Assembly (NCBI RefSeq): GCF_900231835.1
Contig: NZ_OCTN01000001.1
Coordinates: forward strand, 62,001 to 126,000
DNA length: 64,000 nt
Direction: 5' to 3'
Source of the DNA: Pontivivens marinum
GTDB taxonomy: Bacteria > Pseudomonadota > Alphaproteobacteria > Rhodobacterales > Rhodobacteraceae
Under the pieces are notes generated by a model that was not told the DNA's origin, made no database searches, and saw only the letters and a list, made by a program, of their open reading frames with translations. Position 1 is the stretch's first letter; each line of letters opens with the position of its first letter. Of this stretch, positions 52,903 through 62,040 are shown piece after piece. Both the position numbers and the translations under genes were made by a program.

Positions 52903-53900
52903 CCGCCTGCAACGCCCGCCTCGGCAAAGGTTGCCATGCCCGAATGGCAGGCCAGCGCGGCACGCACGATGTGAATCGCCAAGGTGCCGCCAGACGCCTC
53001 GCCCAATCGCAGGCCTAGATCCAGTAGCGGCGGGCGGTCCATTGCGTCGAGCACACGAGCATGCGCGCCCTCGGCTGACAAATGCCCTGCCACACAATGC
53101 GCGATGGCGTCAGGGTCAATCGAATGCAGGACCAAGGCGGCAGAACAGCAGATAAATCCGTCCAGAACCACGGGGATGCTCAGGCAGCGCGCCCGTGCAA
53201 TCGCACCGGCCATTGCCGCAACCTCACGCCCGCCTAGTGCGGCCAGAACGTCCAGCGGATCACGGGAAGAATTCGCCGCCAAACCGCGATCCACCGCATC
53301 CGCCTTGCGCGCCAAACCGGCATCATCAACGCCAGTGCCACGCCCGACCCAATCCGCACCAGTACCGCCCAGCAGCGCCGTTGCAATCGCGGCTGCGCTG
53401 GTCGTGTTGCCGATCCCCATCTCGCCAACGACCAGCAAATCCGCTTCAGCATCCACCGTATCCCAGCCGGTGATGAACGCGGCCGCGCATTCCTCGACGC
53501 TCATCGCGGGGCCTTGGGTGAAATCAGCGGTCGGGCGATCCAGATCAATGGCATGCACGTCCATCCGCGCGCCTGCATCCTTGGCCAACTGGTTCACGGC
53601 CGCGCCGCCGTGCTGGAAATTCGCGACCATCTGCACCGTAACCTCAGGTGGAAAGGCTGAAACCCCTTGCGCGGTCACACCGTGATTGCCTGCAAACACA
53701 ATCACTTGCGGGGATGTTACCCTAGGGGCCGCCTGCCCGCGCCACCCAGCATACCAGATTGCTAACTCCTCCAACCGGCCCAACGCCCCGGGGGGCTTGG
53801 TCAATGTCCCGTTACGCTGCTGCGCCGCGGCAACTGCTCCCGAATCCACGGCTGGGCGTTGCGCGATCCGCGCGGTAAGGTCGGAGAATGTCGTGGTCAT
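52899..53900 (-). CDS. cobT: Nicotinate-nucleotide-dimethylbenzimidazole phosphoribosyltransferase
   Basis: A 333-residue cobalamin enzyme activating the lower ligand. [54 protein letters not shown] and the conserved C-terminal helix with the catalytic Glu ([13 protein letters not shown]) identify it. The ATG at 53900 has AAGGAC upstream. It is divergent from cobS with 86 bp between starts, and both act in nucleotide-loop assembly of B12. Confidence 0.95.
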   Translation of the reverse strand: MTTTFSDLTARIAQRPAVDSGAVAAAQQRNGTLTKPPGALGRLEELAIWYAGWRGQAAPRVTSPQVIVFAGNHGVTAQGVSAFPPEVTVQMVANFQHGGAAVNQLAKDAGARMDVHAIDLDRPTADFTQGPAMSVEECAAAFITGWDTVDAEADLLVVGEMGIGNTTSAAAIATALLGGTGADWVGRGTGVDDAGLARKADAVDRGLAANSSRDPLDVLAALGGREVAAMAGAIARARCLSIPVVLDGFICCSAALVLHSIDPDAIAHCVAGHLSAEGAHARVLDAMDRPPLLDLGLRLGEASGGTLAIHIVRAALACHSGMATFAEAGVAGG

Positions 53901-53986
53901 GGGCAAAGTCCTTGGCTGACGATATCAGCCAAGGCATAACGACCCGACCCAATCCACGCAAACCCCTCCGCGCCGTCAGGAACATC

Positions 53987-54742
53987 ATGAACAACACATC
54001 CCGCCGCGCGGTTCAGCTGCACGACCTGCTTACTGCCTTTAGCCTGCTGACGCGGTTGCCGGTTCCGGTGGACCACATCCGTGCGGGGCAACGTGGTGCG
54101 CAGGCAGGATGGGCATGGCCACTGGTGGGGGCCATTCTGGGCACAGCGGCTGGCATAGTCGCATGGCTGGCGGGGCTGATAGGATTGCCAGCCCCCGTCG
54201 CCGCTGGCATAGCCCTGACCGTTTTAGCTCTGACAACTGGCGCATTGCACGAGGACGGCTTGGCAGATTGCGCTGACGGGCTGGGCGGTGGGCGCGACAA
54301 ATCCCGCGCGCTGGACATCATGAAAGACAGCCGCATCGGTGCCTATGGCGCCGTCGCCCTGATGTTGGCACTGGGGGTACGATGGCAAACGCTGGCGGAT
54401 TTTCAGGGGGCTACGATTATTATCGCGATGATGTTCAGCGGTGCGGCGTCGCGCGCGGCAATGCTGGCCGCAATGGCGTGGATGCCACCTGCACGCAGTG
54501 ACGGACTGTCCGCATCCACCGGTCAGCCGCAACGTATGACCGTCACTCTGGGGCTGGCATTGGGGATTGCCCCCATCGCCATATTCGCCCCCATCGCGTT
54601 GATCCCACTGATCCTGCTACCCCTACCCCTGATCGCGCTGGCAATGCGCAAGATTGACGGGCAAACAGGCGATATCCTTGGTGGTGTGCAGCAATTGGCC
54701 GAAATCGGGTGCCTGTTTGGCCTGCTGCTGGCACTGGGCTGA
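53987..54742 (+). CDS. cobS: Adenosylcobinamide-GDP ribazoletransferase CobS
   Basis: A 251-residue integral membrane enzyme joining alpha-ribazole to GDP-cobinamide. LLTRLPVP near the start, ALHEDGLADCADGLGGG with acidic metal ligands, MKDSRIGAYGAVALML and several hydrophobic helices define it. AGGAAC precedes the ATG at 53987; upstream in-frame starts overlap the cobT promoter. Partner of CobT; the cobU-like kinase is outside the window. Confidence 0.95.
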   Translation: MNNTSRRAVQLHDLLTAFSLLTRLPVPVDHIRAGQRGAQAGWAWPLVGAILGTAAGIVAWLAGLIGLPAPVAAGIALTVLALTTGALHEDGLADCADGLGGGRDKSRALDIMKDSRIGAYGAVALMLALGVRWQTLADFQGATIIIAMMFSGAASRAAMLAAMAWMPPARSDGLSASTGQPQRMTVTLGLALGIAPIAIFAPIALIPLILLPLPLIALAMRKIDGQTGDILGGVQQLAEIGCLFGLLLALG

Positions 54743-54751
54743 AACGAAAAA

Positions 54752-54773
54752 GGGCCGCCCCATAGGACGGCCC
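54752..54773 (-). terminator. Terminator of carD
   Basis: GGGCCG-x-CC and GG-x-CGGCCC form a stem with one mismatch and loop TATG (minus strand), followed by TTTTTCGTTT. It lies 22 bp after the carD stop, in the gap shared with the convergent cobS. Confidence 0.72.
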
Positions 54774-54795
54774 CGTCGTAACGATGTCGAAATGC

Positions 54796-55314
54796 TTAGG
54801 CAGCGGCGGCACGTGCCTCAAGAACGGTATCGATCTTGGTCTGGGCGATGCCCTCATCCACACCATCCACGGCTGCAACCTCACGTGTCAGACGCTCCAG
54901 CGCGGCTTCGTAAAGCTGACGCTCGGAATAGGACTGCTCACGCTGGTCATCATTGCGGTGCAGGTCGCGCACGACCTCCGCGATGGAGATCAGATCGCCG
55001 GAGTTGATCTTCTGCTCGTATTCCTGTGCGCGACGCGACCACATGGCCTTTTTCACGCGTGCACGACCCTTGAGCGTATCAAGCGCCTTTTCAACAACAA
55101 CCGGGGAGGACAGCGAGCGCATGCCGACCGAGGTCGCCTTGGCCGTTGGAACGCGCAATGTCATCTTGTCCTTCTCGAAGGAAATGACGAACAACTCCAT
55201 TGAAATTCCTGCGATTTCCTGCTCTTCGACAGCCGTGATCCGGCCAACACCATGTGCCGGATATACGATGAAATCGTTGGGGTGGAAGTCGTAGCCCGTC
55301 TTTGCCTTTGTCAT
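54796..55314 (-). CDS. carD: CarD-family transcriptional regulator
   Basis: A 172-residue RNA-polymerase-binding protein. FHPNDFIVYPAHGVGRITAV and SMELFVISFEKDKMTLRVPT are the Tudor-like RNA polymerase interaction domain; the C-terminal half is helical with DNA-binding residues (KKAMWSRRAQEYEQKINSGD). CarD stabilises open promoter complexes in Rhodobacter and mycobacteria. The ATG at 55314 has AAGGG at a better distance than the in-frame ATG at 55320. It follows fdxA with a 299-bp gap. Confidence 0.94.
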   Translation of the reverse strand: MTKAKTGYDFHPNDFIVYPAHGVGRITAVEEQEIAGISMELFVISFEKDKMTLRVPTAKATSVGMRSLSSPVVVEKALDTLKGRARVKKAMWSRRAQEYEQKINSGDLISIAEVVRDLHRNDDQREQSYSERQLYEAALERLTREVAAVDGVDEGIAQTKIDTVLEARAAAA

Positions 55315-55613
55315 ACTCATATCCCTTGCAATGGTCGTGGGTCCAAAAAGACAGTCACAGCCGCGACACCCGGCGAAGGCCACGCGTTCGGCTGTTACCC
55401 ATACTGATCGGAAATGCTCGCCTGCCCCATGTGACTGGCCGTTCACCACTTGTATGACGCTTACATAACACGTTTACCGCGCAATTTCAATTTGCGCGGG
55501 CCCATGATGTTGCTTCGCGCGCGTCAAAAGGGCGCGATATTCAATCTAAAGTTGCAGCATGACGCTGCGACGTCAACCCGGAACACTTAAAGACCGAATC
55601 GGCGGCGAATCGC
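55315..55613 (-). other. Intergenic region upstream of carD
   Basis: No open reading frame with family features is seen here. It must hold the carD promoter. A hairpin CCGCGCAA/TTGCGCGG (8 bp, 7-nt loop) lies at 55477-55499, about 115 bp after the fdxA stop; it may act as terminator for the fdxA group although no T run follows. No clear -35/-10 pair. Confidence 0.5.
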
Positions 55614-55952
55614 TCAGCCACCCTCGCCCGGTGCTTCGGAGAAGTGCGATTCGAGTTTGTTAGGCGTACCGTCCAGGGCCTCTGCCTCAGGCAGTTGGTC
55701 CTTCTTGGTAATGATGACCGGCCATGCCTCGGAATATTTCCGGTTAAACTCGACCCAGTTTTCCATGTCAGGCTCAGTATCCGGACGGATCGCATCGGCC
55801 GGGCATTCCGGTTCACATACACCACAATCAATGCATTCATCCGGATGAATCACCAGCATGTTTTCCCCCTCGTAGAAGCAATCTACGGGGCAAACCTCCA
55901 CGCAATCTGTGTATTTGCAGGCGATGCAGTTGTCGGTAACGACATATGTCAT
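55614..55952 (-). CDS. fdxA: 7Fe ferredoxin FdxA
   Basis: A 112-residue ferredoxin with two clusters: [14 protein letters not shown] and [13 protein letters not shown] give the [3Fe-4S]/[4Fe-4S] spacing of the Azotobacter FdI family. The C-terminal about 50 residues form the acidic tail of the longer subgroup ([20 protein letters not shown]). It carries low-potential electrons. The order of S4 protein, fdxA and carD is conserved in alphaproteobacteria. Confidence 0.96.
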   Translation of the reverse strand: MTYVVTDNCIACKYTDCVEVCPVDCFYEGENMLVIHPDECIDCGVCEPECPADAIRPDTEPDMENWVEFNRKYSEAWPVIITKKDQLPEAEALDGTPNKLESHFSEAPGEGG

Positions 55953-56039
55953 TGTCGGAATGTCCTCGGCGCAGCAGAAAGTCTGTCAGTGTTCGGCTGG
56001 AGATAGACCCCGTTTACGCATGGCGCAAGGTCTGGCGCA

Positions 56040-56408
56040 TCAACTCTCTGGATCGTGGGACAATAGTGCGTCAGTCGCGCGACGGTCCCGCTTGGTCGGG
56101 CGACCGCCGACACGTTCGGGCACAACAGGTTTTTCGCGGGGCTGTGGCGGGTCCAGATCGGTGTAAAGCGCCTGTGCCTCGGGCGCCGGTCCACGCCGCT
56201 CGCCCAAGCCATCGACCTGAATAATCCGAATGTGATCATCTTTGCTAAAGGTCAGAACATCGCCCACCCGCACCGGACTGGCGGCCTTGCTCACCCGCGT
56301 AGAATTAACACGACAGCCCGAAGTTTGCACCACCTTCGCCGCCAATGTCCGCGTTTTATAGAACCGCGCGTGCCACAGCCATTTGTCGATGCGCAGCGTC
56401 TCGCTCAT
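56040..56408 (-). CDS. hslR: S4-domain RNA-binding protein (Hsp15-like)
   Basis: A 122-residue protein. IDKWLWHARFYKTRTLAAKV and RVNSTRVSKAASPVRVGDVL are the S4 RNA-binding domain; the C-terminus (QPREKPVVPERVGGRPTKRD) is basic and disordered. Hsp15 in E. coli binds stalled 50S subunits with nascent chain. The ATG at 56408 overlaps the asparaginase stop. Confidence 0.9.
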   Translation of the reverse strand: MSETLRIDKWLWHARFYKTRTLAAKVVQTSGCRVNSTRVSKAASPVRVGDVLTFSKDDHIRIIQVDGLGERRGPAPEAQALYTDLDPPQPREKPVVPERVGGRPTKRDRRATDALLSHDPES

Positions 56409-57343
56409 GCCGAACATTCACCGGCAAAGGGGGCGGCCATCTGCGCAGCCAGATCCGGCCCGCGCAATCCCTGCGCCAACAGCCAGCCCAATTTGGCAAC
56501 CGCCGCAGGCGTCACCATATCCCCGCCGGAGATCAACCCCAGCGCGGTTACAGCCTGCCCTGCCTGATATGCGCCAGCGGCCAAACGGCCTGCACCGCAT
56601 TGTGTTACAACAACAATTTCCTGCCCTCGCGCCCGCGCGCGCGACAAGGCCGCGTGGAACGACGTCCCCTCGCCCGGTACATTTCCGGAACCGAATGCCT
56701 CAATCACCAAGCCCGACAGGTCAGCAAAGCTATCGACGATTGCGCCGCCAATTCCGGGATGTAATTTGATCAAACCAACCGGCTCAACCTGCGTGCCCAC
56801 CCGTGGCACAGCCTGCAAATCCGCGACGCGCCAATCCAGCGGTGGCAGGTTGGGGCTGACAAAAGCGTCAAAATCCTGCGCATGTCGTTTATCCGCACGA
56901 TTGCCGCGTAAAACCTTGCCGCCAAAGGCAATCATCACCTCGGCACGCGGGCTTTCACGCGCCACCTGTAGTGCCAGTCGGACATTTGCCACCGCATCGC
57001 TATCGGCCGATTGCATCGGTATTTGCGATCCGCTCAGCACGACCGGCGCATGCAGGTCGCCCAGCAGAAATGACAATGCCGCAGCGGTATAGGCCATCGT
57101 GTCGGTGCCGTGCAGCACAACAACGCCGCAATCACGCCCACGGATCAGGTCGGCAATCGCCACCCAGTCACGTTGCGTCATTACGCTAGAATCATAGGGT
57201 TCGGGAATTTGCACCCATTCGAAATCGAATTCGGGTACGGCGGCGCGGAATGTCGCCTCAAATTCTAAATCGGGGGCGAGACCGCTCGCCCCCGGAATCA
57301 TTCCGATCGTACCACCCGTATATAGGACGCAGACCGGCCGCAT
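56405..57343 (-). CDS. L-asparaginase (type I/II class)
   Basis: A 312-residue amidohydrolase. VLYTGGTIGMIPG has the first catalytic Thr, VVLHGTDTMAYTAAALSFLL the second Thr-Asp pair with a Lys missing in this view, and GNVP near 220 the active-site loop. No signal peptide is present, so it acts in the cytoplasm. It hydrolyses Asn, possibly Gln. 7 bp after the helicase stop; overlaps the S4 gene. Confidence 0.9.
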   Translation of the reverse strand: MRPVCVLYTGGTIGMIPGASGLAPDLEFEATFRAAVPEFDFEWVQIPEPYDSSVMTQRDWVAIADLIRGRDCGVVVLHGTDTMAYTAAALSFLLGDLHAPVVLSGSQIPMQSADSDAVANVRLALQVARESPRAEVMIAFGGKVLRGNRADKRHAQDFDAFVSPNLPPLDWRVADLQAVPRVGTQVEPVGLIKLHPGIGGAIVDSFADLSGLVIEAFGSGNVPGEGTSFHAALSRARARGQEIVVVTQCGAGRLAAGAYQAGQAVTALGLISGGDMVTPAAVAKLGWLLAQGLRGPDLAAQMAAPFAGECSA

Positions 57344-57350
57344 CAGCGGA

Positions 57351-60179
57351 TCACTTCTTGTCCTTGAGCGCCATCAGCGCTGCGAACGGGTTGTCGGGAT
57401 CGACAGGCTTTTCCGCACGGGGTGGACGCGAGGTGTGGGTTTGCGGCTTGTTGCCACGCCCCTTATCGCCGCCAGCAGCACCCTTGCCGCCCGGCTTGCG
57501 CCCACGCCCCTTGTTCTGGGGACGCCCACCGGCAGGCTTGCCCGAACGCTCACCCTCAGCACCGGAATCGCGACGTGGACCAGCATTGCGGTTTCCGCGT
57601 GGCTTTGGCGCCCAAGTGAAGGTGTAGAACACCTCCATCTCCTCGGGCGTTGCTTCAACAGCAACCTCGGCTGTGGCGGGAGCGGCATCTGCGGGGATCG
57701 CATCTGCCACAGGCTCAGCTGATTCTGTTGCGGGCTCTGCTACAACCTCGGCTGTGGGATCCACAGCATCGGCAGGCTTATCAGCAGGTGTGGCAGGGGC
57801 AGGCTTAACCTTGGCCCGCTCTGCCTTTTCAGCCTTATAGCCCAGACCACCCATCAGATCGGCGAACTGTTCCAGCGTCAGGCCGGTGATCGACAGCATG
57901 TCGGGATTGGCTTCAAACCCACCGCGCGTGTCTTGACCACGGATCATATCGGCCAGACGTTCCAGCATGTCGATGCGGATCGCCCGCTCACCTGCCAGAC
58001 GGTAACCCGCCATCGCGTAATAGCCATGCGGCGCATCCTTAACAGCCGGTACAGTTACCAAGCCGGGGGGAGGTGCCTCGGGGAATTCCTGCAAGCCCTG
58101 CATCAGGCTCCACAAAACCAACCGCAAACGGGTCGGCGCGGGCTTTAGCAATAGCGGCTGGAACAGCGTGAACTGACCAAAGCGAACGCCATGTTTGCGC
58201 AGCATGCCGCGTGCATCCTGCTCCAGCGATTTGACGTCTTGCGCCACCTCGCCACGGGGCAGAACACCCATGTTTTCAACGATGCGGAAGGCAATACCCT
58301 TGGCCAAGCCGGTCATCGCCTCATCATCGCGCAGGGCGATCAGTGGCTCGAACAGGGCCGCGATTTTGCGGTCCAGCCAGTGGCCAAGACGCCGCTTAAC
58401 CTTTTCCGCGACATCCGCGCCAGCCTCGTCATCGACGAAGACCTCGATCTGCGGGCTCAACGCGTCTGCGCCCTTAACCAGCTTGCCTACGGCATGCTCG
58501 CCCCACATCAACCCACCCTGTTCGGTGACGTCGATTTCCTTGTCAGGCGCATTGTAGAACTTGTCGGAGGACAGGTTGTATTGCGGCTGCAACGCGGCCA
58601 GCGCCGCTGATCGCAAGGTTTTCGCCTCTTCAGCGGTTGCGGTCTGGTCTAGCTGGAAACGGAACCCAGACAGACGGCCCACGAACTGGCCCTCTACACT
58701 GACTTCACCTTTGTCGTTCACGTCGGCCACGAGGCCCTCCTTCTGCTTCAACCGGCGCATAAGCACAGATGTGCGCCGGTCGACGAATCGTTGTGTCAGG
58801 GCTGCATGCAGCGCATCTGACAATCGGTCTTCTACCGCACGGGTCTCCCCGCGCCAATGCTCAGGATCGCTTAACCATCCCTTGCGCTGCGCCACATACG
58901 TCCAAGTGCGCACAAAAGCGAGCCTTTTGCTAATCGCATCTATGTCGCCCTGCGTTTTATCTATGCGTTTTACGCGATGTGCCAGCCAATCATCGGCGAT
59001 TGTACCACCATCATGCAGAAATTCATGAATATTTGCTAACAGATTGGCATGTTCCGCGGGGGCAACTTTGCGAAAATCGGGAACTTGGCACACATCCCAC
59101 AACAATCGCACCTCCGGGCCCTGCCGGACCTTGTCATGCATTTCGGGCTGGCCCCACAATGTACGCAGCGTCACCAGATCATCCGCCTCACGCGCGCGTT
59201 GCAGGTCGGGATGCTGCGGCGACACCTCTAGCGAGGATAACAGCGCCTTTACCGAGCCGAACTCGAGCCGTGAATTACGCCATTGCAGCTTGCGTATCGG
59301 GGCAAAGCGGTGCTCCTCAATCGCCTCGGCGACATCGGGGTCCAGCGGCTCTGCCTCACCGGTCGTGCCGAATGTGCCGTCATTAATGTGGCGCCCTGCC
59401 CGTCCAGCAATCTGCGCCAGCTCGTTCGGCATCAAGTGGCGAAACCGCCGCCCGTCAAATTTTGCCGTGCCCGCAAAGGCAACGTGATTGATGTCGAGGT
59501 TCAGCCCCATCCCGATTGCATCCGTGGCCACCAGATGGTCCACATCACCGTTCTGGTACAGCTCCACCTGCGCATTACGTGTCCGCGGCGACAGCGCGCC
59601 CATCACGACAGCCGCACCACCCTTTTGACGGCGCAACAGCTCCGCCATCGCGTAAACCCCATCGACGGAAAACCCGACAATGGCGGAGCGTGGTGGCATG
59701 CGGCTGGTCTTTTTCGGGCCGACATAGCTGAGCTTTGACATCCGCTCACGCCGAATGAAACGAGCATCGGGGATCAGATTGGCAATCCGCGAGCGCATCG
59801 TGTCCGCGCCCAGAAACAGCGTTTCATGCAGGCCGCGCGCATTCAGCAGCCGGTCGGTAAAGACATATCCGCGATCAGGATCAGCACATAGCTGGATTTC
59901 ATCCACCGCCAGAAAATCCAGCGCCATGGGCGGCATCGCCTCAACCGTGCAGATCCAATAGGTCGCGCGCGGCGGCACGATCCGCTCCTCACCTGTCAGC
60001 AGCGCCACGACCGAGGGGCCGCGCACCGCCACAACGCGGTCATAAACCTCACGCGCCAACAATCGCAGGGGAAACCCCATGATCCCGTTTCGATGGCCCA
60101 GCATACGCTCAATCGCGTAATGTGTTTTGCCAGTATTGGTAGGGCCGAGAACAGCCGTAACAGTGCGGTCGCGGGTCAT
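57351..60179 (-). CDS. Suv3-like ATP-dependent RNA helicase with basic C-terminal tail
   Basis: A 942-residue superfamily-2 helicase. Walker A is VLGPTNTGKTHYAIERM, motif II VDEIQLCADPDRGYVFTD (DEIQ box as in Suv3), motif V VATDAIGMGLNLDINHVAFA, motif VI QIAGRAGRHINDGTFG. After about residue 620 come Suv3-type helical regions. From about 780 the protein turns low complexity: an acidic Ala/Glu/Pro linker and then a Gly/Arg/Lys-rich tail (RDSGAEGERSGKPAGGRPQN) likely binding RNA. Predicted RNA unwinding in RNA turnover or ribosome work. TPR gene upstream by 26 bp. Confidence 0.9.
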   Translation of the reverse strand: MTRDRTVTAVLGPTNTGKTHYAIERMLGHRNGIMGFPLRLLAREVYDRVVAVRGPSVVALLTGEERIVPPRATYWICTVEAMPPMALDFLAVDEIQLCADPDRGYVFTDRLLNARGLHETLFLGADTMRSRIANLIPDARFIRRERMSKLSYVGPKKTSRMPPRSAIVGFSVDGVYAMAELLRRQKGGAAVVMGALSPRTRNAQVELYQNGDVDHLVATDAIGMGLNLDINHVAFAGTAKFDGRRFRHLMPNELAQIAGRAGRHINDGTFGTTGEAEPLDPDVAEAIEEHRFAPIRKLQWRNSRLEFGSVKALLSSLEVSPQHPDLQRAREADDLVTLRTLWGQPEMHDKVRQGPEVRLLWDVCQVPDFRKVAPAEHANLLANIHEFLHDGGTIADDWLAHRVKRIDKTQGDIDAISKRLAFVRTWTYVAQRKGWLSDPEHWRGETRAVEDRLSDALHAALTQRFVDRRTSVLMRRLKQKEGLVADVNDKGEVSVEGQFVGRLSGFRFQLDQTATAEEAKTLRSAALAALQPQYNLSSDKFYNAPDKEIDVTEQGGLMWGEHAVGKLVKGADALSPQIEVFVDDEAGADVAEKVKRRLGHWLDRKIAALFEPLIALRDDEAMTGLAKGIAFRIVENMGVLPRGEVAQDVKSLEQDARGMLRKHGVRFGQFTLFQPLLLKPAPTRLRLVLWSLMQGLQEFPEAPPPGLVTVPAVKDAPHGYYAMAGYRLAGERAIRIDMLERLADMIRGQDTRGGFEANPDMLSITGLTLEQFADLMGGLGYKAEKAERAKVKPAPATPADKPADAVDPTAEVVAEPATESAEPVADAIPADAAPATAEVAVEATPEEMEVFYTFTWAPKPRGNRNAGPRRDSGAEGERSGKPAGGRPQNKGRGRKPGGKGAAGGDKGRGNKPQTHTSRPPRAEKPVDPDNPFAALMALKDKK

Positions 60180-60205
60180 AAAAATCCGGTCTTTGTTCGA
60201 GAGAA

Positions 60206-60751
60206 TTAAGCGTCACGGCCCAAGGCACGACCCAATCGGTCCAGCGCCTCGGTCACGGTCGGCTGATGCGGATTCAATGCATCGGCCATCTGATAGATCG
60301 TATATGCACGCGCAGTATCCCCCATATATTCCAGGATCAGCGCCAAACCGGTCATTGCCCCGTAATGCTGCGGGTTCAATGCCAGCGCAATGCGAATATC
60401 CGCAATGCTCAGCCCATATTCCCCTTGCAGGTAATAGGCAGCGGCACGTCCGTTCCATGCCTCGGCAAAATCAGGGGCGTGATCAATCGCGGCGGTGAAA
60501 TGTTCCACAGCGCGGATCAGGTTGCCCTGCTCCAATGCTTCATCCCCACGCACGACCAGAAAATCCACGGCAGCAGACCCCGACCGCGCCCACCGTCGCC
60601 GGATTTCATCCTGCAAACCCTGCACATCCTGCGCATCGGGTTGCGCAAGCTCGTCCATTAGCTCAGAAAGCGAACGATCCTGTGCGGTTATAGGGCCCGC
60701 CAAACATAACGCCACGGCAAGGCCGGTCAGAGCGATTGATACCTGTCTCAT
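60206..60751 (-). CDS. Exported TPR-repeat protein
   Basis: A 181-residue protein. The first 23 residues look like a Sec signal (MRQVSIALTGLAVALCLAGP, then ITAQD). Residues about 75-170 hold three TPR repeats (GNLIRAVEHFTAAIDHAPDF, LSIADIRIALALNPQHYGAM, ARAYTIYQMADALNPHQPTV). It is a periplasmic scaffold with unknown partner. The ATG at 60751 is followed by the signal; upstream in-frame readings run into the divergent SCP2 gene region. Confidence 0.87.
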   Translation of the reverse strand: MRQVSIALTGLAVALCLAGPITAQDRSLSELMDELAQPDAQDVQGLQDEIRRRWARSGSAAVDFLVVRGDEALEQGNLIRAVEHFTAAIDHAPDFAEAWNGRAAAYYLQGEYGLSIADIRIALALNPQHYGAMTGLALILEYMGDTARAYTIYQMADALNPHQPTVTEALDRLGRALGRDA

Positions 60752-60818
60752 GCTAGCTAAAGTAACACCGATATTTACAATTGCGAGGGCTCCCTTGCAG
60801 CAGATGAAGGATAACGAC

Positions 60819-61109
60819 ATGAGTGCAATCGTTGATATGGCCGTCACCGCCCTGCGTGAGAAAATCGGCGACGGTTTCGATGCCGGCTCCATCAAATTCG
60901 TGATCGAGGATGAAGGCGCGGTACGCATCGATGATAGCGGCGTAAACGCTGATGATTCCGATGCAGATTGCACCCTGATCGCGGATGCAGACACATTTCA
61001 GGACATCCTCAGCGGTGAATTGAACCCGACCTCCGCCTTTATGGGTGGTAAGCTGAAGGTCGAGGGCGATATGGGCCTCGCAATGAAGCTGGGCTCGGTT
61101 CTTGGCTGA
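60819..61109 (+). CDS. SCP2 sterol-carrier-like lipid-binding protein
   Basis: A 96-residue protein of the SCP2 fold: VTALREKIGDGFDAGSIKFV, DCTLIADADTFQDILSGELN and FMGGKLKVEGDMGLAMKLGS are the typical lipid-binding sheet and helix pattern. GAAGGATAAC precedes the ATG. It probably carries fatty acyl groups in the cytoplasm. The stop overlaps the TTG start of the lipase-like gene by 8 bp, so the two are coupled. Confidence 0.93.
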   Translation: MSAIVDMAVTALREKIGDGFDAGSIKFVIEDEGAVRIDDSGVNADDSDADCTLIADADTFQDILSGELNPTSAFMGGKLKVEGDMGLAMKLGSVLG

Positions 61110-62040
61110 TCCCGCCCCCCTGCATTCAGAACTGTCCGGTTGCCCCTCAGGGGGCACCGCGACGTTTCACACCACGACCGACGGGATGCGCATCCGCGTC
61201 GCCACGTGGTCCGCTGGAACACGCGGAACGGCCCTGATCTTTCCAGGCCGCACCGAATATATCGAGAAATACGCGCAGGTTATCGCCCACCTGATCGGCA
61301 TGGGCTTTTCCGTGGCCTGCATTGACTGGCGCGGTCAGGGCCTATCGACGCGCATCAATGACACAACCGCGCTGGGTCACGTCAAACACTTCTCCGAGTT
61401 TCAACACGATGTCAGTGCCATACTAGGCGCGGTGGCCGACCTGCCCCGCCCTCTGCATCTGTTCGCGCATTCGATGGGCGGCGCCATTGGCCTGCGCGCG
61501 TTGATCGAGGGACTGCCCGTCGCATCCGCCAACTTCTCCGCGCCGATGTGGGGACTGCACATGCCCGTGGCGCAGAGATTCATCGCGCCCTACCTGCTGC
61601 GCACGCTGCGCACCCTTGGCCGTGGTCAGGATTTCGCACCCGGCACCAAAACCGCGCCGCATGTGACATTGCGCAAATTCGAGGGCAATCCCCTAACCAC
61701 CGACCGGCAGCAATTTGAGCGGATCACAATGCTGACCCGCGAATTGCCGCAACTCGCCCTCGGCGCACCGTCGGTCGGATGGCTGGCCGCCGCATTTGAT
61801 GAGATGGACTCACTGTTCGACACCGACCTACCGCAGGTTCCGATCCTCGCCGGTTGCGGAACCAATGATAGCATTGTCAGCTATTCCGCTGTGGTCAGCC
61901 AGTTAGAGCGCATGAATAACGCCGTTTTCGTCAAGGTGCAGGACGCCCAGCATGAGCTGTGGATGGAGCGTCCCGAACTGCGCGATCCGTTCTGGACCTC
62001 CATCAGCCGCCATATCGCAACGGTTGAGGAAACCCTTTAG
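61102..62040 (+). CDS. Alpha/beta hydrolase, lysophospholipase (PldB)-like
   Basis: A 312-residue serine hydrolase. CIDWRGQGLSTRINDTTALG, LFAHSMGGAIGLRALIEG with nucleophile Ser in GHSMGG-type elbow (AHSMGG), the Asp in ILAGCGTNDSIVSYSAV and His in KVQDAQHELWMERPELRD form the catalytic triad. It is a monoacylglycerol lipase/lysophospholipase L2-like enzyme. A TTG start at 61102 overlaps the SCP2 gene; no ATG occurs early in frame. The SCP2 partner suggests lipid remodelling. Confidence 0.88.
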   Translation: MADPAPLHSELSGCPSGGTATFHTTTDGMRIRVATWSAGTRGTALIFPGRTEYIEKYAQVIAHLIGMGFSVACIDWRGQGLSTRINDTTALGHVKHFSEFQHDVSAILGAVADLPRPLHLFAHSMGGAIGLRALIEGLPVASANFSAPMWGLHMPVAQRFIAPYLLRTLRTLGRGQDFAPGTKTAPHVTLRKFEGNPLTTDRQQFERITMLTRELPQLALGAPSVGWLAAAFDEMDSLFDTDLPQVPILAGCGTNDSIVSYSAVVSQLERMNNAVFVKVQDAQHELWMERPELRDPFWTSISRHIATVEETL

